A DNA stretch of 64,000 bases from Candidatus Geothrix skivensis (GTDB lineage: Bacteria > Acidobacteriota > Holophagae > Holophagales > Holophagaceae), in NCBI GenBank assembly GCA_016721195.1, contig JADKIO010000006.1:496001-560000 (forward strand), in the 5' to 3' direction. Each line of letters begins with the position of its first letter. Position 1 is the stretch's first letter. Positions 1-8,900 of the stretch are shown here, piece after piece. The notes beneath the pieces are model-generated. The model was given only the letters and a program-made list of their open reading frames with translations. It did not search any database and was not told the DNA's origin. The position numbers and the translations under genes are program-made.

Positions 1-431
1 CCACCCATGGTGGCGGTGGCCACGGTGCCGGGATCCGGCGGATAAATGAGGCCGTGCCCGGCGATGGCCGAGTTGAGGGCCGCGATGACGACGCCGGGCT
101 GGACCGTGGCAGTGAGGTTGGCGGGGTCGATCTCGAGGATCTTGTTCATCCGCTGGAAGGAAAGGACGATGCCCTTCTTGAACGGGATGGTGCCGCCGCT
201 CAGGTTCGAGCCGGCGCCCCGGGGATAGATGGCGATCTGGTGCTTCCGCGCGATCTGGACGACCTCCTGGACCATCTCGCTGGTGGTGGGCATGACCACC
301 ACGTCGGGGGTCTGGTGGGGCATGTCTGCCGTCGCATCGTAGCTGTAGGCCACCAGCTCGACCTTGCGGGTCAGGACATTCTCCTCCCCCACCACGGACT
401 GCAGCTGCTGCACAATCGCCTTGTCTAGCAT
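1..431 (-). CDS. glcD: FAD-binding glycolate/lactate oxidase subunit GlcD (partial, cut by window edge)
   Basis: The first 143 codons read into the left edge, so the C-terminal two thirds is missing. The N-terminal part matches the PCMH-type FAD-binding domain of GlcD/D-lactate dehydrogenases: a PRGAGSNLSGG flavin-binding stretch near residue 70, a VQPGV turn near residue 110, and a YPPDPGT motif close to the edge. The family oxidises 2-hydroxy acids such as glycolate or D-lactate with FAD and passes electrons to an Fe-S partner. The ATG at 431 is preceded by a strong AGGAGG-type site. It is the last gene of a minus-strand C2/C3-acid cluster (permease, glycerate kinase, malate synthase). Glycolate versus D-lactate cannot be decided from this fragment. 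Confidence 0.85.
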   Translation of the reverse strand, partial: MLDKAIVQQLQSVVGEENVLTRKVELVAYSYDATADMPHQTPDVVVMPTTSEMVQEVVQIARKHQIAIYPRGAGSNLSGGTIPFKKGIVLSFQRMNKILEIDPANLTATVQPGVVIAALNSAIAGHGLIYPPDPGTVATATMG

Positions 432-632
432 CGGTTCCTCCTGTTGATCTCTGGCTGGATGGTGGGTCAGGTGGTTCTGTTCGGTGGGCCTTGTCCGGCA
501 AGCCCCTGGCACCCGGAGGAAGAATCCAGGACGACCAAAATGACAACCGGTGTGGGTCTGTCGGGAGCGCACATCAGTTGTCTAAGGGCAGGGCTGCAGG
601 AAGAGCATGGTCATGTCTGACTGCAGAGTCGA

Positions 633-644
633 TGATAATTATCA
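633..644. promoter_or_regulatory. 12-bp perfect palindrome next to the GntR-type operator
   Basis: TGATAATTATCA is a perfect 12-bp palindrome that directly abuts the larger inverted repeat at 645-663. It resembles GATAAT-type half sites of Fur-like boxes, but it is too short to assign. It could be a second operator or part of the same regulatory island. Confidence 0.35.
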
Positions 645-663
645 CATGTGGTAAGACCACATG
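645..663. promoter_or_regulatory. FadR-subfamily GntR operator (GlcC/LldR/PdhR-like)
   Basis: CATGTGGT-AAG-ACCACATG is a perfect 8-bp inverted repeat with a 3-bp spacer. It fits the TGGTNNNACCA core of FadR-subfamily GntR regulators (PdhR, LldR, GlcC). It lies 214 bp upstream of the glcD start, in an AT-rich promoter-like patch. Regulators of this subfamily control lactate and glycolate genes in other bacteria, which matches the genes here. The regulator itself is not in the window. Confidence 0.65.
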
Positions 664-846
664 AATACACTGAAAAATAAGATGTTTAATATCATTCAAT
701 TTCTCTCGACGGAGCCAATGCCTCATGCCCTCGGCCCAACCCGCCCCAACAGAGGAGGCGTGTCGGCGGTCTGGATGCTCGTCCATTCACTGGAGGCCAG
801 GCGGATCACCCCAAAGGGCCCGCCAGGAATCCCTTTTCAGGTGCTG

Positions 847-875
847 ACCCGGGGCCTGGTGTTCCGCCCCCGGGT
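847..875 (-). terminator. Hairpin downstream of aceB
   Basis: ACCCGGGG and CCCCGGGT form a perfect 8-bp stem with a 13-base loop, just beyond the aceB stop codon. There is no U-tract on the minus strand, so it may protect an RNA 3' end or pause polymerase instead of being a full intrinsic terminator. Confidence 0.35.
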
Positions 876-880
876 TTCCC

Positions 881-2755
881 TCAGAAATCCAGGTTCTCGG
901 TGATGCGCGTGCCGTCCTTTCGGAAGGCTTCCAGGAACCGCGCGATGCGCCGATCGGCCTCGGCCAGGTCCTCCACGCCCAGGTTCAGGTTCAGCAGGTC
1001 CACGTACCAGGGTGCCTTGATGTCGCTGCCCACATAGGTCTGGACGATGGCGCGGGCGATGGGCAGGGTGGTGTCCTTGGAATCATCGTGGACATCCTTG
1101 TTCCGGGCCCGCCGCAGCTTGGCGTACTCCTCCTCCAGTAGCCGGGCGAACAGCTCCAGTGTGAACGGATCCCCGGCCGCGCAGCCTGTGGCTGCATCCG
1201 CCTCGGTGAGGCTGGCGCCCTTGTGGATCCACTCCCACAGGATGGAGAGCCGGATCTCGCCCGTGGCCATGTCCTCCATGAGGTAGAGCACGTCGTCATT
1301 GCCGAAGAAGTCCGCAGGCTTCAGGGCCGCCGCCTGGAAGCCCCGCAGGAAGGCATTGCCATACTGCAGGGCCACGGAGAGCAGGTCCCGGGCGCCGGCG
1401 ATGGTGCGGGGAGCCGGTTCCAGCAGGGTCAGGCCCGCCGCATCCCCGGGAGTGTAGGTGAGGGCAGGGAAGGCGCGGCCCAGCTGGTTGGCCTGGCCCA
1501 CCTTCTCCCAGACCGGCCGGACGATGTGCACCATCTTCCAGTGGGCCACCCACTTGCCGGAAGCGCCCTCGCGCTGCTCCCGCTCGGCGCCCGCCACGGC
1601 CTTCTTCATGCTGGCGGACACGCCCGCCTCGGAGCCCACGGGGATGTTGGGCTCCATCCCGCCCTGCCAGAGGGCGCAGCGGCCATTGCGGTCCGGGGTG
1701 TTCATGGCCCGGCGCACCCGGTCTTCGTAGACCCGCATGTAGCCATAGGTCATGGTGATGGCCTGGATGTTGGGATTCACGAAGGCCCGGTCCCAGGCCA
1801 TGGCGTCCGACACGCTGTTGATGTAGTCCCAGCGGCCCGTGTTGAAGCCCACGAAGTGCGGCGAGAGGGCGGCGCGGATCTCCATGAGCTGGAAGCACTG
1901 CTCGATCTGCTCCACCAGCACGTAGCACTTGATGGTGCCCACGGGCAGCCCCAGGTGAGCCTCCAGGGCCAGGATGAAGGCGTTCCAGCAGGCGGCGTCC
2001 TCGGCGGTCTGGGTCTTGGGTAGGTAAAGCACGAGGCTGCGTCCCGCCGCCTGCAACTGCTTGTGGTTGTTCACCACGAAGGTCACCATGTCGGCGATGG
2101 AGGCGGAGAAACCGTGCCCGTCCAGACGGATGTGCCGATCGTCCAGGTGCAGCCCCCGGCAGCGGAAGATCACGGTGGTGAAGTCCAGCTGCTGGCGCCA
2201 GTCCGCGATGATGGGGCGCCCGAAGAAACCATCCGCCCACTGGTTCATTTCGGCGGCGACCTCTTCGGCCACTTCCATGAACAGCGGATCGCGCGCGATG
2301 GCGAGCTTGAGGTTGCGGTGGTTGTCCAGGGACATGGTGTCCACCTGGCCCAGGGCGTCCTCCCCATCGAACATCCAGCCGTCGGCCCCAGACAGCAGCG
2401 CGTAGGCCACGTTGCGGATGCCGGAGCGCACGTCTGAGCGGGGCTTGGTGGCCGGGCCCGTGCCCTGGATCCACTGGCGCTGGAGATCCGGCGGGATCAC
2501 GGCCCCGTCGAAGTTGCCCGAGCGGGCGTCGGCCACCTTGATCTGCGTGCCGGGAATGAAGGCGGCAGGATCCAGGAAGCCGATGCGTTCACCCCGCTCG
2601 TGGCGGCGCTTCCTCAGGGCCGTGCGGGCGGCCATGCGCTCCCGTCGACGCTCGTTGAGGGGCGCCAACGCCTCCAGAGCGACAAGGACCTCCGGCGTGA
2701 ACACATCCGGGTACTGGGTCAAGATCCCGGAGCGGAACTCGAGAGCCGTCGACAT
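881..2755 (-). CDS. aceB: Malate synthase A-type
   Basis: Condenses glyoxylate with acetyl-CoA to malate (glyoxylate/glycolate metabolism, cytosol). The 624-residue product carries the family landmarks in order: LYLPK, GTIKCYVLVE, GFNTGRWDYI, TMTYGYMR, and GGMEPNIP before a WVAHW segment. It is about 90 residues longer than E. coli malate synthase A (about 530), mostly at the N-terminus. The start is placed at the ATG at 2755 because AGGAGG lies 6-7 bases before it; an in-frame ATG at 2776 has no ribosome site and would put this AGGAGG inside the gene. It sits between glycerate kinase and glcD, as expected for a glycolate-use cluster. No isocitrate lyase gene is seen. Confidence 0.88.
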   Translation of the reverse strand: MSTALEFRSGILTQYPDVFTPEVLVALEALAPLNERRRERMAARTALRKRRHERGERIGFLDPAAFIPGTQIKVADARSGNFDGAVIPPDLQRQWIQGTGPATKPRSDVRSGIRNVAYALLSGADGWMFDGEDALGQVDTMSLDNHRNLKLAIARDPLFMEVAEEVAAEMNQWADGFFGRPIIADWRQQLDFTTVIFRCRGLHLDDRHIRLDGHGFSASIADMVTFVVNNHKQLQAAGRSLVLYLPKTQTAEDAACWNAFILALEAHLGLPVGTIKCYVLVEQIEQCFQLMEIRAALSPHFVGFNTGRWDYINSVSDAMAWDRAFVNPNIQAITMTYGYMRVYEDRVRRAMNTPDRNGRCALWQGGMEPNIPVGSEAGVSASMKKAVAGAEREQREGASGKWVAHWKMVHIVRPVWEKVGQANQLGRAFPALTYTPGDAAGLTLLEPAPRTIAGARDLLSVALQYGNAFLRGFQAAALKPADFFGNDDVLYLMEDMATGEIRLSILWEWIHKGASLTEADAATGCAAGDPFTLELFARLLEEEYAKLRRARNKDVHDDSKDTTLPIARAIVQTYVGSDIKAPWYVDLLNLNLGVEDLAEADRRIARFLEAFRKDGTRITENLDF

Positions 2756-2949
2756 GGTGGTCCTCCTCACTCCCATTCAGGCTGATGGATAGGTTGGATT
2801 ATTAGAGCCGAACTGCGCGGCCTTGGGAGGGCGAGATCCGTCCCAAACAGGGGATGGACCGCTTGACCCTGGGAATGGAGCGGACACAACCCGGCCACAG
2901 CGAGGCAATTCTGTGCCCAAGGTGCCCGTTGAAGCTGTTGTGGCTTTCT

Positions 2950-2987
2950 GCGGTTGAGCCCACTGTGGGGGCCCGGTGCTCAACCGC
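2950..2987 (-). terminator. Hairpin overlapping the glycerate kinase stop codon
   Basis: GCGGTTGAGC pairs perfectly with GCTCAACCGC across an 18-base loop, and the glycerate kinase stop (TGA, 2982-2980) lies inside the 3'-proximal arm. No U-tract follows, so it is either a weak terminator or an mRNA-stabilising structure between glycerate kinase and aceB. Confidence 0.4.
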
Positions 2988-4125
2988 GGATGGAGCCGCC
3001 GACCTTCACCAGCCGGCAGACCCGCGCCACGGCGGCCTCCACCAGGGCCGCGCCCTGCCCCATGCAGGCCTCCAGGCTCATGGGCTGGGGCACCACGCTG
3101 GCCAGGGCATCAATGCCGTGGTTCAGCACGTCCTCGGCGCCATCACCCAGGCCCCCGGAGAGGCAGATCACGGGGACGCCGTGGCGCTTGGCCACGGCGG
3201 CCACGCCCACGGGCGCCTTGCCCATGGCCGTCTGGAAATCCGTGCGGCCCTCACCGGTGATGACCAGGTCCGTCCCCCGCATCAGGGCCTCGAAGCCCGT
3301 GGTCTCCAGCACGATGGCAACGCCGGGCCGCAGGCTCGCGGGCGTGAAGAAGAGCAGTCCGGCCCCCAGGCCGCCCGCCGCTCCGGCCCCCGGGGCAAGG
3401 GCGACATCCCGGCCCGTGGCGAGGGCGGCAACCTTGGCGAATACCTCCAGGGCAGCATCGAGCTCGGTCACCATGTCGGGCGTGGCGCCCTTCTGGGGCC
3501 CATACACCGCCGAGGCCCCCCGGGGACCGCAGAGGGGATTGTCCACATCGCAGGCCACCAGGATGGAGGCCTCCGCAAGGCGCGGGTCCAGCCCCGAGTG
3601 GTCGATGCGGGCCAACCGTGCCAGGGCCGCCCCGCCTTCCGGCAGATCCCGCCCCGCCGCATCCAGGAAGCGCACCCCCAGGGCCCTGGCCATGCCGGTG
3701 CCACCGTCATTGGTGGCGCTGCCACCGATGCCCACCACGAGTTTCCGGAGCCCCGCATCCAGGGCGGCCCGGATCAGCTCGCCCGTGCCGCCGGTGCTGG
3801 TGATGCGCGGGTCCCGCCTGTCCTTGGGCACCAGGGGCAGGCCCGAGGCCGAGGCCATCTCGAGGAAGGCCGTGGCGCCATCCCCTGATACGCCCCAGTG
3901 GGCGCGCACCGGTTCGCCCAGGGGCCCCCGCACCTCCGCATGGAGCAGGCGCCCCCCCGTGGCGGCCACCAGCGCCTCCACGGTGCCCTCCCCGCCATCG
4001 GCGATGGGCACCTTGAGCACCTCGGCATGGGGGAACACGGCATGGATGCCGCGCTCCATGGCCTCGGCCACACCCAGGGCGGACACGCTGCCCTTGAAAG
4101 AATCCGGAGCCACGATGATGCGCAT
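2980..4125 (-). CDS. glxK: Glycerate 2-kinase (GarK/GlxK family)
   Basis: Phosphorylates D-glycerate with ATP to a phosphoglycerate, feeding C2/C3 acids into glycolysis. The 381-residue product has the usual family length and opens with the hallmark IVAPDSFKGS; a GGxGxxAGGLGAGL-type glycine stretch and a TGEGRTDFQT motif occur in the C-terminal half, both typical of type I glycerate kinases. GAGGTGG precedes the ATG at 4125. It lies 33 bp after the terminator-like hairpin that follows the permease gene, so its transcription may depend on read-through from there. garK, glxK or glxK-like naming cannot be separated from sequence alone. Confidence 0.9.
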   Translation of the reverse strand: MRIIVAPDSFKGSVSALGVAEAMERGIHAVFPHAEVLKVPIADGGEGTVEALVAATGGRLLHAEVRGPLGEPVRAHWGVSGDGATAFLEMASASGLPLVPKDRRDPRITSTGGTGELIRAALDAGLRKLVVGIGGSATNDGGTGMARALGVRFLDAAGRDLPEGGAALARLARIDHSGLDPRLAEASILVACDVDNPLCGPRGASAVYGPQKGATPDMVTELDAALEVFAKVAALATGRDVALAPGAGAAGGLGAGLLFFTPASLRPGVAIVLETTGFEALMRGTDLVITGEGRTDFQTAMGKAPVGVAAVAKRHGVPVICLSGGLGDGAEDVLNHGIDALASVVPQPMSLEACMGQGAALVEAAVARVCRLVKVGGSIRG

Positions 4126-4157
4126 GGGGCCACCTCGCTTTCAGCTGTCATTCAAAG

Positions 4158-4196
4158 ATAAAAATGACCGCCAAGACGCCGAAGCGCCTTGGCGGC
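4158..4196 (-). terminator. Intrinsic terminator after the lactate/glycolate permease
   Basis: On the minus strand CCGCCAAG...CTTGGCGG forms an 8-bp outer stem with an inner GC stem closed by a UUCG tetraloop, followed by TCATTTTTA. This is a good intrinsic terminator, placed between lldP and glxK, which otherwise look like one operon. Confidence 0.7.
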
Positions 4197-4210
4197 TATC
4201 TCTCGTTTCG

Positions 4211-5836
4211 TCAGGGCACCAGTCCCGGGAACAGGAAGGCGAAGCACCAGACCATGATGCCCAGCAGGATCACGTACGGGATGGTGTACTTGATCGTCTG
4301 CCGCATGATCAGGCCTTCCTTGCCGGCCAGGCCCACGGCGGTGGCGGCGATGACGATGCTCTGGGGGGAGATCATCTTGCCGGCGGAGGCGCCGGCGCTG
4401 CCCGCCGAGGCCATGAGGATGTCGGAGAGCCCCATGCCCTGGGCCGTGAGCTTCTGCAGGTTGCCGAAGAGGGCGTTGGCCGAGGTGTTGCTGCCCGTGA
4501 GGAACACGCCGATGGTGCCGAAGAGCGGGCTCAGGAACGGATACACGTGCTTGCTCACCAGGGCGATGATGCCGTTGGCCATGGTGGCCACCATGGAGAT
4601 CTGCTTGGTGGCCAGGTCACCGATGACCGCCAGTTTGGTCTTGGGATCGATGATGGGCAGGGCCAGGTTCATCACTTCGGCGATGGACAGGATGCAGGCC
4701 ACGGCGATGAAGGAAGGGATCATCTGCTTGAAGGTCTTGCCGAACTGCTCGCCCATCACCGAGTACTTGATGCCCATGAAGGGGAAGGCGATGGCGCCGG
4801 CGATGAGCATGATGGTGCCGGGGCTCTGCAGCCAGGTGAAGGAGTAGAGCTTGCCGGGGTTGTAGATCTGGGTCTTGAGGACGGCCCAGTTCCAGCCGGC
4901 TGCGGCGCCGCTGAAGAGGGGCTTGGTCTTGGGCAGGTTCACGGCGATGACCAGCACCGCCAGCAGCAGGTAGGGCAGCCAGGAGAGGAACAGTTCCTTG
5001 AAGTGGAATTCCTTGGGCTTGTTGTCCGCGGGGGCGTCGCCCTCGAAGAGCCAGGGCTGGGCATTCTTCTGGGTCTTCAGGTAGATCGCCACGGACACGA
5101 GGCAGGCGAGGCCCGCCAGTACGGAGGTGAGATCAGGTCCGATGAAATTCGACACGAAGAATTGGGTAATGGAGAAGCTGAGGCCCGCCACCAGGATGGT
5201 GCCGACGGCGCCCTTCAGTCCCTTGTACTTCGACATGGCATAGACCGTGGCGAAAGCCATGATCAGGGCCAGGGGCGCCATGAAGCGGCCGGTCATCTGG
5301 GACAGCTTCATCAGGTCCAGGCCGGTGGTCTTGGCCAGGGTCACCGTGGGAATGGCCAGAGAGCCGTAGGGAACGGGGCCCGTGTTGGCCACGAGGCAGA
5401 CGAGGGCGGCCATCATGGGGTTGTAGCCCAGGCCGATGAGGATGCTGGCGGGAATGGCCACGGGGGCGCCGAAGCCGCAGATGCCTTCCAGGAAGGCGCC
5501 GAATCCGAAGGCGATGAGCAGGGCCTGGGCTCGGCGGTCGATGGTCAGGCTGGCCATGGCCCCCTGCATCTTGTCCATCCAGCCGGTGACCTTCAGGACG
5601 TTGTAGACCACCAGCGCGCCGAAGGGGATGTACATGATCGGGAAGAGGCCCGTGACGCCGCCCTGCAGGGCCGCCAGCAGGGTCACCTTCGCGGGGAAGT
5701 GGAACACGAAGATGGCCGTGAGCACGGTCACCAGCCACGCGATGGGTGCCACCTTCGCGGCCGGTTTCATCATCAACGGTATGCCGATGAGCAGGACGAT
5801 GAGCGGCAGCATGGCCGCAAGGGCGCCAAAATGCAT
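4211..5836 (-). CDS. lldP: L-lactate/glycolate permease (LctP family)
   Basis: Proton-coupled uptake of lactate, and in paralogues of glycolate, across the inner membrane. The 541-residue protein has about 12-14 hydrophobic segments and the family blocks GFGAFLEGICGFGAPVAIP (about residues 110-130), NTGPVPYGSLAIP, LTGSNTSANALFGNLQ and GKMISPQSI. Length matches LldP/GlcA (about 550). GGAGGTAGACA precedes the ATG. The cluster (permease, glycerate kinase, malate synthase, glcD) resembles the E. coli glc operon, where the permease is GlcA and malate synthase is GlcB, so glycolate may be a substrate. Symbol lldP names the family; specificity is unproven. Confidence 0.88.
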   Translation of the reverse strand: MHFGALAAMLPLIVLLIGIPLMMKPAAKVAPIAWLVTVLTAIFVFHFPAKVTLLAALQGGVTGLFPIMYIPFGALVVYNVLKVTGWMDKMQGAMASLTIDRRAQALLIAFGFGAFLEGICGFGAPVAIPASILIGLGYNPMMAALVCLVANTGPVPYGSLAIPTVTLAKTTGLDLMKLSQMTGRFMAPLALIMAFATVYAMSKYKGLKGAVGTILVAGLSFSITQFFVSNFIGPDLTSVLAGLACLVSVAIYLKTQKNAQPWLFEGDAPADNKPKEFHFKELFLSWLPYLLLAVLVIAVNLPKTKPLFSGAAAGWNWAVLKTQIYNPGKLYSFTWLQSPGTIMLIAGAIAFPFMGIKYSVMGEQFGKTFKQMIPSFIAVACILSIAEVMNLALPIIDPKTKLAVIGDLATKQISMVATMANGIIALVSKHVYPFLSPLFGTIGVFLTGSNTSANALFGNLQKLTAQGMGLSDILMASAGSAGASAGKMISPQSIVIAATAVGLAGKEGLIMRQTIKYTIPYVILLGIMVWCFAFLFPGLVP

Positions 5837-5865
5837 TGTCTACCTCCGGATAATCTGGACTGAAC

Positions 5866-5898
5866 CTTATAGGCATGGGAAACGATTACCAAGCAAAA
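5866..5898 (-). promoter_or_regulatory. Possible promoter of the permease gene
   Basis: On the minus strand TATAAG (5871-5866) is a fair -10 element, with TTGGTA or TTGCTT as -35 candidates about 15-19 bp upstream. This is about 30 bp before the permease start and the spacing is imperfect, so it is a suggestion only. Confidence 0.35.
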
Positions 5899-5944
5899 AA
5901 ATGCATAGCAGCACGAGGGCCAGCAGCACAGGGCGCTGGCCCTC
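5895..5944 (-). terminator. Possible terminator of the S41 peptidase gene
   Basis: GAGGGCCAGC and GCTGGCCCTC form a perfect 10-bp stem with a 10-base loop (5915-5944). Read on the minus strand it is followed, after about 13 bases, by seven T's (5901-5895). The gap between stem and T-run is longer than usual, so efficiency is uncertain. Confidence 0.45.
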
Positions 5945-5991
5945 TCATCAACAAGATGTGACAAGTAAATTTCCGTCTTGCTTGATTTTGT

Positions 5992-8900
5992 CTACTTAGT
6001 CTTCACGGGATCCGCTGGGCGCTTCGGCAGGGCCAGGGGCTTCTCTGCGATCCGCTTCAGCACCTCTTGCACGCCCCGTTCGAGCTGGGGATCCCGGCCC
6101 GCCAGCATGGACGCGGGATCGTTCTCCACCTCGATATCAGGGCTCACCCCCTCCCCTTCGATGACCCATTCTCCCGTGGCGGCATTGGTGCCGGAGCGGG
6201 GGACGAAGACGCTGCCACCGTCGATGAGGCCGGAATTGCCCCCACCCACCACCCCGCCCCAGGTGCGCTTGCCGATGAGGGGGCCCAGACCCGCCGCCCG
6301 GAAGTAGTGGGGGAAGATATCGCCGTCGCTGGCGCTGGTCTCGCTGGTGAGCGCCACCAGGTGCCCGTGGAAGACGGTGCCGGGGTAGGTCGAGGGGTGG
6401 TCGCCATCGTTGCCGAACCGGGTGCCCAGCAGCTTCCTGCCCAGGCGGGCCAGGATCATCTGGCTGATGTTGCCGCCGCCGTTGGCGCGGACATCCACCA
6501 CCAGCCCCTCCTTCCGGATCTGCGGGTAGTACCACTTGATGAACTCGTAGAGTCCGGGGGCGCCCATGTCCGGAATGTGCAGGTAGCCCACCTTCCCGCC
6601 GCTGAGCTTGTCCACGTTCTCCCGGGAGCGGAGCACGAAGTCGAGGTAGCGGAGGCTGGCGTCGCTTTCGATGGGCCGGTAGGTGGCCTGCCGGGCGCCT
6701 TCGAAGGTGGGCTTTGCGTTCAGGGTGAGCGTCACCGTGAAGGTCTTGTTCCGCAGCAGCTGGTAGGGGTTGCCCTCCCCCTTCAGCTCCACGCCGTCGA
6801 TGGCCAGGATGTAGTCGCCTTCGCGAGCGTCCACACCAGGCTCGGTGAGGGGGCTGCGGTACTTGGGCTCCTCGTTGTGGCCCCGGTAGATGCGGGCCAG
6901 GCGGTAGCGGCCGGCGGCGGCGTCCAGCTCAAAGCGGGCGCCGGGCAGGCCCATCTTGGCCCGCTCCGGCAGAATGAAGTCGCCGCCTTCCGTGTAGGTA
7001 TGGCCGATGTTCAGCTCGCTGATGAGCTCCGTAAGCACGTAGGTGAGGTCCGAGCGGTGGGTGACGTGCTGGAGCCAGGGGCGGTACTGCTCCCGCAGGG
7101 CCTTCCAGTCGTAGCCGTGCATGTTCTTCACGTAGAAGAAGTCCCGGAACCGGCGCCAGGTCTCGTCGTAGACCTCCCGCCACTCCTCGGCGGGGATGCG
7201 GTCCACGAAGAGTTCCTTGGTGGAAACGGCCTTCTTCTCGGCCCCCTTGGGCTTGGCTTCGATGAGCTGGAAGGTGGCGGCGGGGCCCTGACCGGCCCGG
7301 GCCAGGACCTTGGTGCCGTCCTGGCTGAGGGTCCAGCCCTGGACCTCGGTGAGCAGCTCGCTCTCCTGGCGCTTCTTCAGGTCGAAGATCCAGAGGCCGC
7401 CGCCGGCGTTCCGCCGGCCGTTGGCCTCCCCGTACACGAAGGGCCCGTTCTTGCTGTAGAGCAGGAACCCCTTGATGGCCTCCAGGCCGCCCAGGTTGTC
7501 GGCGGGCAGGGGCACGCGGACGCCCCGCTGCTCGAAGCCCTCCCAGTCGATGCGGATGGCCGCCGGCGCCTTGGCGGCTTCAGCAGGTTTGTCGGCCTTC
7601 TTCTCCCCCTCTTCCTTTTTTTCTGGGGCGGCATTGACCTCGTCGCTTTCGGGCGGGAAGGGATGCGGCACGTCCTTGCGCAGGGTGTAGGCGATGACAT
7701 CCACGTTGCGGTTGCCCGCGAAGTCGAATTCCAGGTTGCTGATCTGGGGGGCATAGTCCCGGCGGCTGAGGGCGTAGAGAACCTTCCCTTCGGGATCCCA
7801 GGCGGGGTCGGTGACCGGGAACAGGTCGCCCGTCATTCGGTGCACCTGCTGATCGGCGAGGCTCCAGATCAGGAGGCTGCGGTGGTTGTTCTTGTTCCCC
7901 GCCGAGAAGGCCAGGAACTGGCCATCCGGGGACCAGGCCAGGTCACCCACCCGGACGAATTCGTCCTTGAAGGCCCGGATGAGCTTTCGGTCCGCCACGC
8001 CAACCACATAGACAATGCCGTCCTTGTGGGTGAAGGCGAGGTGCTTGCCGCCCGGCGCCCACACCGGGGCGTTCAGCTGGCCCACCAGGCCGGAGGTCAG
8101 CGCCTCGGGCCGGCCCTTGCCCTCCTGGTCAATCAGATAGACCTGATCCTCCCCGCTGAGGTCGGAGATGAAGGCGATCTTCCTGCCGTCCGGCGACCAC
8201 CTCGCGTGGCGGTCGTGGGCGCCGGAGCTGTTGGTGAGGTTGCGGGTGGGACCCTTTTCGATGGGCGCCGTGAACACGTCCCCCCGGGCCACGAAGAGGG
8301 CCCGCTCGCCCTTGGGCGACAGGGCGTAGCCCTCGATGTTCTTTTCCACGCTGATGCGCGCGGGCCTTGAGGCGCCGCCATCCGTTGGCACGGTGATGGC
8401 GAGGCCGCGATCACTGCCGTCCTGCACGTTGAAGATGCGCAGCTCGCCGTTCAGCTCGTAGACGATGCGCGACCGCTGGTCGCTGGAGGGCCAGCGCACG
8501 TCCCAGGTCTTCTGGGTGGTGAGCTGCTTCACGGTGTCGGTGGCGGGATCCACGGAGTAGAGATTGAGGGTCCCGTCCCGATCCGAGGCAAAGTACACCT
8601 TGTCGCCGATCCACATGGGATCGCGCTCGGTGCGCTTGCTGGAGGCAATCTTCTTCTGCTGGTTCGTGGCGAGGTCGAAGACGAAGAGTTCCTGGGCCCA
8701 GCCGCCCTCGTAGCGCTTCCAGTGGCGGAAGTCCCGGAACATGGGCGTGTAGGCGATGCGCTTGCCATCGGACGAGAAGGAGCCCGGCCCGGCGGTGGGC
8801 ATGGGCAGCTTCTTCGGCAGGCCACCGTTCAGGGCCACGGTGTAGAGCGCCGTGCGGCTGAGGACGCCATCCGCATCGCTGGCGGCGCGGAACACGACGC

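Larger units (their letters stand above)
432..880. other. Intergenic regulatory region between aceB and glcD
   Basis: A 449-bp gap without a convincing gene. It has a sharp AT-rich patch (about 620-715) in otherwise GC-rich DNA, which holds two palindromes (633-644 and 645-663, listed separately). Read toward glcD, the patch upstream of the palindromes has promoter-like TTGAAT and TATTCA hexamers, but spacing is not convincing enough to place a single promoter. A GC-rich hairpin at 847-875 follows the aceB stop. Short open frames in this gap have no coding character. Confidence 0.6.

Noticed and set aside
661..903. Plus-strand 80-codon open frame in the aceB-glcD gap
   Set aside because: It begins inside the operator palindrome, overlaps the end of aceB on the other strand, has no ribosome site and an unlikely composition.
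2954..5863. A 969-codon open frame on the plus strand opposite glycerate kinase and the permease
   Set aside because: It is antisense to two clearly conserved genes and rich in Arg/His/Gly/Ala as expected from GC-rich shadows; no domain is recognisable.
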